From: Serinus canaria
Taxonomy: Eukaryota > Chordata > Aves > Passeriformes > Fringillidae
Length of the DNA stretch: 64,000 nt
Reading direction: 5' to 3'
Assembly (NCBI RefSeq): GCF_022539315.1
Contig: NC_066317.1
Coordinates: 40,208,435 to 40,272,434, forward strand
This document shows, piece by piece, positions 36,971 to 48,600 of this stretch. The notes below the pieces were generated by a model. It did not search any database. It saw nothing but the letters and a program-made list of their open reading frames with translations, and was not told the origin of the DNA. Each line of letters opens with the position of its first letter. The first letter of the stretch is position 1. Both the position numbers and the translations under genes were made by a program.

Positions 36971-39159
36971 AAAATATGTTTAGATTGCATGCTGCAAATC
37001 AGTTCAGGCTTATGAAAAAAGTGCCTTGGTCCTAGCGTGGTCTGAACCCAAGTTCACCAGGTTCAGTCTCAGTAAGTTTTACTTGGTCAGGCTAGAGATT
37101 AATCTGCTTATCTCACTGATCCTACAAGACAATCTTTATCTTGTACTACACATCCATCATTCCTCAAGAGCACAATTTGGGATTCATCACAAGCTTGTGA
37201 AAAATAATATACTGAGCTGAAATACAAGACATTGGATGGTTTCACTGAACAGCTTAATAGCATAAAACTGCAGATAAACTCAGTTCCTGTGGTAAGTACA
37301 CTGCAGAGTGACAGCCAGCCTGGAAATAGGAGTTCTCTAAGGAATCCCTACTAGAAGCAGCACAAAGTTCATTCCAGCCTGTGATGTATCAGTCTATGTA
37401 TCAGGGGGAATGAGGGATTCAGATTCACTTAAGAGCAAGCAACTGTCAGTTCTCCACAGAGAAATGGCAAACCTTAAAGCATTTAAAAGGCTTCAGTGCA
37501 TATCTGGTATCTTTGAGCATACAGTTCCTTTTAATTAAAACAAAATACAGCAAAAAGGAAATATAACCTTGGCATTAATTATACTACCAATAACTCTAGC
37601 TGAGGAGCTCAAAACTCAGCTTTAAAGTGGCTTGTTTCTTAGGATTTTGTCAGATTTTCTAGGTCTCATTTTAAGATTCACCACAAGGTACAGAAATGAA
37701 AAAAAATTTCTTTCTACCAAAGTGCTATTAGACTACAATTCACTACAGAAGCTTTGGGGCTTTTGAGCTCAAAACTGAAAACATTAAATTGACATAACTG
37801 ATTAATGAAATGAGGACAGGATTTTTTTTTTTTAAATGAAAAATAAGCTCAAGTCACTAACGCAAATTTCAATTAGCTGCACTAATCAGCATGAACAGTA
37901 GCAATGAAAGATTCTCTGAATTCTCTGAACTGTGGAAATAAAGCTGCTACTTCAGACAAATAACTGTAAAGAGGCACCTCAGGGGAAGTACTGGGTTTGA
38001 GCAAACACCTGCATATTCCCAGGCCGTGGAGAGTAGAGTACATGCAGCCAATATTCTCACTTGAGTGTGCAAGCGTGTGCAAGAGCCTGCCTGCAATCTG
38101 TGCAGGAATATGAGCAAACACAATAGAAGTAGCTGCCTCACAGGGGAACCAGTTCAGCCACTCTCCAACAGAAACAACATTTGATAGTTACATTTTCAAA
38201 GCCTATTTTATCCGTGCTAAAGCATTTAGGATTCATGAACTAGAAGCAGAGCTTTCCTAGAAGGAACACACATAGTACTACTGAATTCTTCAATCTATAA
38301 CTATACTTGTTCAGATGACAAGTACAGAAAATCCCACTGCTGGTAAATCCTGAAGAACTGTTTTTATCTCATTTGGAGCAGGAATATAGATGGCATGTGA
38401 TATGTTTCTATTTTATTTAGAAGTTTTGGAAAATTACCACAGTTAAACCAGATTTAGTTTTTATACTTTTAAAGTTGTCACAGCCATGCAATATAATCAG
38501 GCCTCATACATTAGGAGATGCTTACCCAAGAGAAAAAAGTGATGACAGAAAAAACCTGGAAGGCCTGAGAATACTTATGTCCCTCCATTTTTCACACATC
38601 AGTATTTCCTTCCTAGCTGTTACAGAAACCTTAGAGTCCACACAGGAATTACTGCCTGTATGTAAGCTGTTACACTTCATCTTCTGGGAACTGAGAAATG
38701 CTATTTTTTTAAGGATAGACTAGGCAAGAAAAACAGTTGAGAGTTAAAGTAATTATGCATAATTACTCAGTAGCAGAATTGAGAAATCTAGACTATATTT
38801 CCAAGAGCAAGCATTTCCTAAGTATAGCAGCAGGGCCACCTTAGAGACATCTATACCCAACTGTGTTTGTTAACATATAAATACCTTTAAAATTGTACTT
38901 TGTAAAATTAGGAGCTACTTCAAGAGTGCAGTTGTTGTGCTGAGCATGTTTGCTGTACAGAAGGCACATTCAAATTATTTATTTCTATCCTCACAAGTGC
39001 TCGAAAATAATTCAAGCTTGAACACAATTCTCTTGCCAATTGTTCTATCCACGCATCCTTAAAGATTATTTAACTCTTGGTTTATTCAGATTACCAGGTA
39101 CTAAGAACATGCTTGTTATTGTACAAAACAAATGATTTGTGCCTTCCCAAAGAGGAACA
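36971..39159. other. AT-rich non-coding DNA with a T run and a palindrome
   Basis: No gene recognised. Contains a 12-base T run at 37822-37833 and the 20-bp palindrome listed separately. Overlapping minus frames at 37882-38141 have no motifs. Confidence 0.6.
38748..38767. promoter_or_regulatory. 20-bp palindrome with paired homeodomain/POU-like sites
   Basis: AGTAATTATGCATAATTACT is a perfect palindrome, with two inverted GCATAATTA cores sharing the central ATGCAT. GCATAATTA resembles POU (BRN-type) and homeodomain sites. It could bind a dimer. Motif-level inference. Confidence 0.4.
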
Positions 39160-39237
39160 AATTAGTACTTCTAAGCAGGGCTGCTTAGAAGTACTAATTC
39201 TTCTAGTACTTCTAAGCAGTGCTGCTTAGAAGTACTA
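39160..39237. repeat. Twin perfect hairpins in tandem
   Basis: Two foldbacks with the same core lie side by side. The first pairs 39160-39178 with 39181-39199 (19 bp, loop GG). The second pairs 39204-39219 with 39222-39237 (16 bp, loop TG). Core arms are TAGTACTTCTAAGCAG and its complement, repeated four times in alternating orientation within 78 bases. No gene or known small RNA family is evident, and the stems are short for a microRNA precursor. Confidence 0.95.
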
Positions 39238-39947
39238 ACATAATATATCAAACACGTTGTTAACAATATATATTGGTATTAAATTTTCAAATTTGTTGCA
39301 CAAATTCCATAATTGGCTGTGGAAACTGGAGACAACACAGACAGCATTTGCTTGACACTCATATGCACTGAAATATCTAGAAAAAGCTAGACAAGATGAT
39401 TTGAAAACACAAGCTCAAAGGACTAGAATGCTGAAGAGTGGTTTAATATAGTTTTCTGTTCAATATCAACAGTTTTGCTATTGAATATTCCCTCAGTAAC
39501 CCCACAACTTGTCTGAGCTGAAAAAAAATTTAGTCAGGAACATACTCTCCTGTTAAAATTCAAAAAGCACTTTACATTCCCTAATGTTTAAAGGGTTGAC
39601 TTTGATATCTTTAGGTTGCAAAATTCCAACATAATATGAAAAGTCAGTGTAGAAATTTCCCTGCACTGCCTAGAAATATTGTAGATACAGTGATGTTTTG
39701 TGGTTCAAGTGTCAAATATTACCTGGTAATTCATCCCCAGATGAAGATCCTGCAGTATTCTATTTATTCTCACATCAGCTGTACTAATTTTGTTTCTACC
39801 ACTACTAAGATTTTGAGCAAAAGCAACTACAGGAGCAACGAGATGAAAGAACTGCACTTCTTTAATGCATTACATTATTTTTTAGTTGTTTTGCACTCCT
39901 TCCTAAACCCCAAAGATCTCTGTAACATATTTACATAATCACAACAG

Positions 39948-40165
39948 CAGTGAGGTTGGAAGGGACTTCAGGAGCTTATCCAGAGCAGCAGTCTGGTCAT
40001 GTGGGATCAGCTAGAGCAGGTTTTTCTGGTCTGTGCCTCTTGGGTCTAACAGTTACAAGGATGGAGATTTCCAGCCTCTACAGGCAGTCTTGTCCAGTGT
40101 TTAATCACTCTCATTACATAAGTTTCCTTGTGTTCAGACAGAATTACATGCATACCACTTGGGGC
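39948..40165 (-). mobile_element. CR1 LINE fragment, minus strand
   Basis: From the left it reads GAGGTTGGAAGGGACTTCAG, AGAGCAGGTTTTTCTGG, TCCAGTGTTTAATCACTCTC and AAGTTTCCTTGTGTTCAGAC, the reversed 3' end of avian CR1 in order. Sequence after about 40165 no longer resembles the family. Several open frames over it (for example 40046-40306) are remnants or chance. Non-functional. Confidence 0.85.
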
Positions 40166-43094
40166 TGGGGACAGTTGTTTTACTCTGATATACACAGATA
40201 TACCCAAGTCCCAAAGTGCAGCGTGGTAGCACTGCCCCCTGAGATGCCAGCCCATGTAGAACAGCTCAGACACAGGCTCTGGGACACTCCTGCTTAGGGT
40301 GTGCATTCTCTCAGGTATTCAAGGCTACAATACACACATAGCCAGCCCTTCAACCAGATTGAGACCTGGGACTGACCCTTCCAGGTAGGTACCCTTGCTC
40401 TTGTTCCTTCACTGGCCTGTGCAAACACGAAAGGACATCTCCCTGAGCACAGAAAGGAGAACTTGTCTTGCAGAAGTCAAAACACAACAAATAGAGTATT
40501 CTGTAAGACAAACCAGGGAACTAAGCCTGAAGGCAAGGGGAGATAGTCATGTTCTTCAATTTGCTGATATTTTATCATGCTGCGATAAAAGAAGGAAAAT
40601 TTCTATTATTCAACTGAAATGAGGTAAATGATCAGTACCAGAAAAACCCAGGTTACAAACATGGACTATTTCCCTGCTCAGAAGTTCAGGGAATCAAGTA
40701 TGGTCCTGCCCTCAGTGTTGTCCCTTGGGTAGCTCTTCCTCATTGAAGAAGCGACACGATTCTTTGGCTGGTAAGTATCTACTCTAGCACATGCTGCAGA
40801 ATGGACTTCACAATGTGCTGAGAAAGAATTAAGTCTTATTGTCTGCTTGGCTTTCAAGGTCTGTCTTGTTCTGTTGACCCTCCTGATGCACCTCGTTTGT
40901 GTTACAAGCTAAGGAAAGAGTGCCTTTCCTCAGGCCTAGATAGAACAAGGACACAGCAAATCCTTCTATTATTGGCTCTCTTGAGTAAAAAACTGACCTA
41001 GAAAGGCTGTTCTCCTTCCTTAGATAATCATATTGATCTGTATACAGAAGACTGAACTTGCCTTAATAAAATCCAGTTTATCCTAGAAATTAAGACTTGC
41101 TGTGTCTATGACCAAGGGGTTTGGCAAGTGATTCTTTGTAGCAGTGTAGAAAAGACAGTCCTTCAGAGAAATCACAGCTTCAAGAAAAAAACTGATTTAC
41201 ATCCTTCTTTAGCATATAGTCTTACATATTCAGTATTCTTGAACAGGCACTGAACTAGCAAAGCTGTAATAAAATTTGAAAAATGGTTGTAACATTGGTG
41301 GGATTTCTGTATTGAAAAGAGAAAGACAATGTTTGTGCATATCATTTATTCCACATTATTCCATAATAGTATGAAGAACAAATAACAACCTCAAGATCAA
41401 GTTTGATTGGATAAATCAAGTATGTCTAATTGACTGATCAAATAAGCAAAAGTTAGCTGACCTTGTCAATTTCGAGCTGTTTAAAAAGTTCTAAGGTCAT
41501 GTACTTTAGTATCACAGGACCACAATTCTAAACTGCTATGTGCTAGAAGAAGCAGATGGAGATGCCAAGGTATTTATAAATGTCTCATGAAACAATTAGG
41601 ACTACGTACATTTTTTATTATTTTTTCATTTTAATACAAACTAAATCATAATTAAAAAAAAAATTTCTCTTCTCATCTGCCCATGTGGAATATATCTTAA
41701 GGACTGTTCTATCTTCATGAAGACTTTCTCTATTATGTAGAACATTATATCCAGTAGGTGGTACATGTAGAAAAGTATAGAAAAGCAGCCCAATATATGC
41801 ATGTTTGTGCTTTTTTTAACCTAATAAAACTCATTAGATAATATTTGTATAAGTAGCTATGAGTTTTTTTCTTTTAGTTATCAATTGCAAACAAAAGTAA
41901 ATGGAAGCATAATTTTGCAAATTATAGCCACCTTCAAGTTTCATTATGTTTGACACTAAGGTTACATTTCTAATAACTGCAAGGGAAGGATTAAGACATC
42001 CCACAGCTTTGCTGACTGTTTCACTTAAAATTTTATGTCAGGAGAAAAGAAGCAGAGGTGCTTGCTGCCAAAATATTTTAAAAGAGGAATTTAACCTTCA
42101 ATTAATTGAATTTTTGCATTATCTCGTTATACATGTGATATAAAACAGGAATTGTTGCTATGAAAAAAGCTTGTATGTATTTAAATAAATCCTAATGAAG
42201 TCTTAAGTTTCCTCTTGTCAGCAGCAGAAGCAACTGGTCCACAGCTACTAACAAAGACATTTAAACATGACTTAACACTTTCTTCATGATAGAAAATTTG
42301 ATATCTGCATTTTTGGCAAGGCTGCTATCAGGTATATTCATATTATTTTGGTGTGTATATTGGTTTAGAATCCATATATGTATACAAATTCCCTGAGTCT
42401 AGATGTTTTATACAGGCTTTGGATAAGACAGAGCTTTATCTTATTTCCCAGTTTAGCAGGAGATTTAAAAACCCTCTTTGTTTGTAAAGCCTGTTAGTTA
42501 CCTCTTCACGTTAAGTTGTTTCAGAAAATGTAGTCTTTGCAAGACATAGAAGTAAACCCATCTACTACTATCAGAACCCAAAAGGAGATGAACCTTTTAT
42601 ACCCAACATTATCCAGGGAGTTCATGTTCTGGTCATTATTCATCAATTATTCATCAAACACACTGATCCACTTTCTAGTCAACCTGTCAAGTGAATATTT
42701 TTCTTGATGTTTTTTACAATTTTTCCTTTTTATCTTGTGAGTTTGCGATTTGACTGCATTAAGACGTGATTGAATTCACCCTCATTTTATGAGAGAAGCA
42801 CTCTCCTCTTGAGTATTCTCAGGATGAGATTCAAATTAACTGAAATCTTACATTTAATATACAGAAGGTTTTCTGTTTCTCCCTGTACAACTAAAAGCAC
42901 AGGGCTCTGATGTCTGTAAATACATGTAATCTGGATATATTTCATATTTGTGTTTCAGGCAAGTGATTGTTAATTTTACAGAAACCACAGCAAACATCAC
43001 ACAAATACCTTGCAATGTACGATGCAGCCAAACAAAACAATTTTATGTAATTACAGGCAATATGACCATCAAAAGTGTAAATAAAATTATGCAG
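40166..43094. other. Non-coding DNA with one candidate exon
   Basis: Apart from the candidate exon at 40682-40770, nothing is recognised. The region is AT-rich, frames are short, and no further repeat is identifiable by eye. Confidence 0.55.
40682..40770 (+). CDS. Candidate internal exon, unknown product
   Basis: A strong acceptor (CTATTTCCCTGCTCAG, ending at 40681) and a strong donor (CTG|GTAAGTATCT) bound an 89-base segment with exactly one open frame. In that frame the first base completes a codon and the last base starts one. The frame reads SSGNQVWSCPQCC, then a Pro/Gly/Ser linker and a basic KKRHDS stretch. CPQCC could suggest a metal-binding knuckle but no domain is recognised. The phase does not fit directly onto the candidate exon at 26 kb, so at least one intervening exon would be needed. 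It may be a cryptic exon-like segment. Confidence 0.25.
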
Positions 43095-43998
43095 AGAATC
43101 ATAGAATCATTTAGGTTGGAATAGATATCCAAGATCATCGAGTCCAACCTTGGAACAATCACCACCTTGTCTACTAGGCCATAGCACTAAGTGCCACACT
43201 CAAGAATTTCTTGAGCAGTTCCAGGGAAGGTGACTCCAGCACCTTCCTGGGTGGTCCATTCCAATGCTTTCCAACCATTTATGTGAAGGAATTCTTCCTG
43301 ATGTCTAATCTGAACCTCCCAAGGTGCAGCTGGGGGCCGTGTCCTCTTGTCCCTTGCTGTCTGGGAGAAGAGGCTGGCTCCCACCTGGCTACAACCTCCT
43401 TTCAGGTATTTGTGGTGGGCATTAACATTTTCTTTTCTCCAGGCTAAAAACCCCCAGCCCCTTCTCATAGGACTCCCTCTCTACACTCTTGACCAGCTTC
43501 ATTCCCCTTGCCTGGACTCTCTCCATCACCTCAGTGTCTTTCTTGCAGAGAGAAGCCCAGAGCTGGACACAGCACTCGAGGTGTGGCCTCAGCAGTGCTG
43601 AGTACAGAGGGACAATCCCAGTCCTGCTGCTGCTGGCCACACTATTTTTGATACAATCCAGGATGCCATTGGCCCTCTTGGCTACCTGGGCACAGCTGGC
43701 TCCTGTTCAGCTGCTGTCACCAGCACCTTCAGGTCCTGGCCCTGATGCACCACTTTCCATCCACCCTGCCCTCAGCCTGCAGTGCTGCAGGGAGTTGTTG
43801 TGATCCAAGTGCAGGACCTGGCACCTGGCCTTACTCAACCTCACACCTGTGGCCTCAGCCCATCGATCCAGCCTGCCCAGGTCCCTCTGCAGAGCCTTCA
43901 CACCTTCCAGCACATCAACATTTCCACACAAGTTAATGCTGTCTGCAAACTGACTGAGGGTGCACTTCATCCCCTTGTCCAGATCATCCATGTAGTTG
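43095..43998 (-). mobile_element. CR1 LINE, minus strand, 5'-truncated, with RT remnant
   Basis: This is the longest mobile element in the window. The left end AGAATCATAGAATCAT is the reversed CR1 3' tail, followed by TTAGGTTGGAATAG and GATCATCGAGTCCAACC. On the minus strand it encodes the C-terminal part of the CR1 reverse transcriptase. From 43998 leftwards it reads DLDKGMKCTLSQFADS, then [43 protein letters not shown] and, in another frame, YLKGGCSQVGASLFSQ. The frame is broken by a stop at 43707-43709 and by a frameshift around 43425-43470. The catalytic FADD motif has become FADS. The copy is therefore dead. Sequence right of about 43998 is not CR1, so the element lacks its 5' part, including the endonuclease. 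Confidence 0.95.
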
Positions 43999-45240
43999 CA
44001 CTTTGGAGGTATCAGAGTTAAAATTCCAAGACATGGAACAATGTAACTACACAGGACTGTTAAGTCCCGCCAAATATCTAAGAAAAATGACTGAAAAACC
44101 CCCATAAACCAGACAAAGAGCAGGCAAGATCCTCCTTTTTGATAGGGTTGCAAGAAGTATAAAACTAAGACTGAAGAAGAGGAAAAAAAAAATACACTCT
44201 GTTTCTGAAATCTCTCAGAATTAAAGCCTGATTGTCTTGACCACCTTGATTAAGAGCATCAAGGACAACTTTCACCAGTTCTAAGTACACAGCTCATCAA
44301 TTCTCAGATATTGTAGATTTGCAGCTAGCATAAGATATGCTTAAAGGCCAGTTTGGTGCATACAGTAATTGCATTATCATTACAGGCAAAAAATTACTCT
44401 TTGGTTAATGCTTGAATTTAATAAAGTTTTGTTCTAAAGTTTAAAGCTATTCTGATCTAATAGTTTCTAAACTCTACTACCACAAAGATCTCTAGTTCAC
44501 AAGCTGTTTAAAGGTTTCTGTTGTAACACTCAAATTCATACTGCCCTAAATAAGAACAGGCTCTCTCCAGTGTCCAACTGAATCCATAATAAGGATTGTC
44601 TGAACAGAGTGATGTCAGTACTTCCTACTTTCCTATCAGCATCATAAGGACAGGGATCTGAGCTGGTCAAATACTGCATGTATGTAGGTTTCTATCTAGG
44701 CCAGGGTCTTTGTTTTTCTTTCCATCACAAAACTGCAATCTACATGAAAGTGGACTATTGAGAATCAGTCTACCCTATTGGCTTAATTAAATCTGTCAAA
44801 TAGGAGTTCACTAGTATGTTAAGAAAACTCTACCCTTCTTGATACTCATGGAGAAGGTACAAAAGCTGGGATTTTATAATTATAAGCAGGATAAAGAGAC
44901 CAGTGTTTTCCATATTTGTATCTTTGTGGGTTTAGATTATTTTGTTTTAAATGTCTTTTTAATAAAAAGAACTGGGTTAATAAATGTGAGCCTTATGCTG
45001 TGACTCTTGGTTATCTTTGTAGTATATTTGCTATACTTGGCAGAGTACATCCAAATCAATTTGTCAACAGTGCTCTGGTTCCCATTGTTCTCCAGGAATA
45101 TTTTAAGAGCTGAGCCATCAACAAGAACCAGCCTTATCAAGAAAGAGTAATTCTCCATGCAGAATGTGACCTCTGGTCTTGGGTACTATCATCCCCATAT
45201 CTGAGACAAAAGAGTTTTGCTACAACACTCTCTATCTTTC

Positions 45241-45272
45241 CTAGGATCTCTCCATTCTAGGATCTGTCCATT
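45241..45272. repeat. 16-bp tandem duplication
   Basis: CTAGGATCTCTCCATT is followed directly by CTAGGATCTGTCCATT, one base different, then CTAG again. A small, fairly young local duplication. Confidence 0.9.
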
Positions 45273-47972
45273 CTAGCTAAGAACTATCTGAAATAGTTTG
45301 TGACTGCCCTTGGAAAATCACCTCCACTATGATTAGACAAGAATATCTCAGACCATGTGTTCACACACTTAAAATAGCTGCAGATCAAAGTCCGCCTTCT
45401 TGGTTTTTCAGAAACCAGAATGCATTTTGATATTACAAATTATTCCCCTACTCTGCTCTGTGAACTCATAATTTTGTTCCACTGTAGGCATACATATGAT
45501 GCAAGGCATAGGCATGCCATAGTTGGAGACTATGACAGCTGTATATTTCCTGTGAGAGTAACTCAGATTTTCAGGAGCTATATATAAAATTTTACATGGA
45601 AAGAAGTTCCAAAAGGCTTCACCACTATAGAACTCATCAGCAACTGAAGCTTCCATGCTGACCACCTATACTAGCTTTAAAAAACTGTTGACATGAACTG
45701 TAAAATCTACAAAACTGAAATCAATGCTAGGAAAAATGACAGTGAACAAATATTTTACTCAAATACCAGTAGTGCAGCTTTCATACTGCTTTCCCAGAGA
45801 TTTTAGGGCAAATAAGAAAAAAAAAAGTGATAGCCAGAGAACTGGTAGATAAAAGTTTAGCCTCCTGAATTTAATTAAAAAAGCCAAAGGGAATATTAGT
45901 GTAGAAACCACAGATGAAAAGAAAGCTCTCTCATTTATTTAAATAAATGGGAGGAGAGAGTACATAGACCATTCAGGCTGGAATAAAAGAGCTACACAGT
46001 GCCAGAAGCAGAGATATTTGACTTACGATAAAGAACAAAGTGTAACTTTGCAAAGTTTAGTAAACACACAGAATTAGTTCTTTAGAAAGCAAATTGGGAC
46101 AAACTATGAAGTTAAATCTAGTAATGGAACTAGCTAATTGAAATTCAGGGTAGTCAAGCTTGTGGCATGATAAAAAGGACAAGAGTCATGCTTAATATAA
46201 CAATTTATGAGGAATTAATATAAGAATACTTTATTCTACATTCTACATTCCAGTACATTTTCCAGTTGTTGATGCATATAACCTCCATCTCTCTTTGTTA
46301 TATTGACCAATAATTCTTCATCATACATATTAACTCAACCAGAACCACCCCATCCCTCAAAGCTTTACTCACAAAGCTCAGTGAAAGGGGATATATTTTA
46401 GATCAAGGCAGCAAAAACATCCAAAATTTATTTCCATAAAATGTCCTTTAAAAAGACTTTTAGTCTTTTGAGTTTAGAATGAGCTCAGTGTTTATTAATC
46501 AGCCAGAGATTCCCACCTTGAAGAATGCAGCACAATATAATAGTATTTCACTATTTTATCTTCCAGCCACTTCAATCCACTTGACTTTTAGTTAAATCCT
46601 CAGCTAGTAAACCCTCTTGCCCTACCCTTCCAGGGCAAGATCTACAGCTTCACATTTCCTACATTTATATTTTTCTTCAGCCAAAGAAGGTTATCTAAAT
46701 CTGCAGTAATAATTCCTTGCTGGGCAAAGAGAACACATTAGTCTGACCTGAATAGTTATGACAGTACAGCACAGAGTTTACTGAAAGGTTCAAAGTCCAG
46801 AGTAGTGGAAATAGTTTCCTGCAAAAGACAATATTGCAGAAAACCAGCAGATTTTTTAGCTGTGGAATAGCAATTTCATATGATGCTATGAAGTAATTCC
46901 AGTTGAAGAAAGATCCATTTCTTTATAATGCTGCTTATAATGAACTTAAGTTACTTATTGGATGTTCAGAGTGCTGAACTCTAGAAATTTACACTGCAGT
47001 TTAAGTGACCATAGTATTGTGGTGCTAAAGAAAACACATTTATACTGTTAAGCACCAATTATCAGGATTTGCTAATATTCCTATTTCTTTAATGTACCAT
47101 CAGCACAAAGTCTGCTTAGAAACATGAGTGCACTTTGCATAAAGCAAAAAAGGGAACTGTCTTTGGTCACCCATCTTTTGAATAATAAGCCTTGAGAACA
47201 CATTTCAGGGAAAATCAGCCTCTACAAGTTTTTTAGGGGTAATTTTAATTTTCTTCTCTTTGCATCTCATGAACTTTAAAATTCAAGTACTGTTTTTACA
47301 GAATGTCTTTTGGAATACACCCCAAACACACATCATTCATTATGACACTGTTCTGAGAACACTGCACATGTGTATTCCCATATCAAGGTGGTAGAATGGA
47401 CTGACTTACACCTACACTTGGACTGAGACCTACAACACTGAGCTACATGCACAGTGGGGGCATTTTTTTGGTAAAATCATCTTGTCCCCTGAATGTTTTG
47501 ATGATAAAGCAATAGCCCTCCCTTTGCATCTTGTGCATCCATACTTCTCAGAAGTATTTTGGCTCAGTAAAACTGTCTTTTCCAATTAAAAAAACCACAG
47601 TAACCTTAAACAAAACTAGGAAAGCTAGAAGAACAGAGCAGGAATACAATGCAGTAGCAATGGTGTTCAGGCCATATCTATACAGTGACAGATCTGATGC
47701 AATATTTGCATGTAAAAATTTTGAACACTTTCTTGAATAAAAACTCTGGGAGAGCCTTATTTTGCAACAAGTACAATATGTACTTCCTCAATTATTTAAT
47801 TTGCTTTAATAGTCACTTCCTTTTAAAAATTTCTTGTATCTAAAGTAGAATGTTGATTGCTCTGCTCTATTTTCTTGCAAAAAAAATGCTGATGGACAAA
47901 CAGCAACAGGAGCAGTGGTGCCTAGATATACATCATTAGATTTTTTCGTATATGTAGCAGTTGAAAAGTTAA

Positions 47973-47987
47973 TTTTTTTTTTTTTTT
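47973..47987. repeat. T15 homopolymer run
   Basis: A 15-base T run, unstable in length and prone to sequencing error. On the minus strand it is an A run, but no retroposed body precedes it. Confidence 0.85.
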
Positions 47988-48563
47988 GCATTGAGAAAGT
48001 CAATGTGCAGGAAAAAATAGAAAGGACTAAAACTAAAAACTTAAATGAAATTGCTGCTGGGAATTTTCTTAGATTTTGAACTTGATTAAACATAGGTAGA
48101 TTTCCCATTCTTCAAAGGGTTTATCTTCAGTACAAGTGTCATATGCTTTCCAGCTCTCAATATATATGCAAATAAACAAAACATGGAGAGAGAGTAGAAC
48201 TCCTTAAGTCTTTCTAAAAGGGTGATATTTTATGAGCCTGAAATTGTGCACTATCTTCTACCTCACACATAAAACACTCAGGACAAACAACTAGCTGAAG
48301 TACAGCAGAAATCTTCAGGATCAAAAGAACCAGGACTGAAGTACTCTGTATTTTTGCCTGCAGGAGCAGTGTTCAAACTCATCAAAGTTTTGCTTGAAAG
48401 GCAACAACTTTTAATCCATGTGCTCTAGGAGAATCTAGTACAAAACCCCACTGAACTATGTTGTAAGATACACTCCTGAATATTTTGCACACTGGACATC
48501 AGTCCTTATCTGCCTGTCTAATCCAATAATTACTACATCATCTATTTTATGCCACCCAGAAAT

Positions 48564-48600
48564 GGGAAAGGGAAAGGTAAAGGTAAAGGCAAAGGAAGGA
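48564..48600. repeat. Purine-only GGGAAA/GGTAAA microsatellite
   Basis: Six imperfect hexamer units (GGGAAA, GGTAAA, GGCAAA). A plus-strand frame through it reads GKGKGKGKGK, a repeat artefact, not a gene. Confidence 0.88.
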
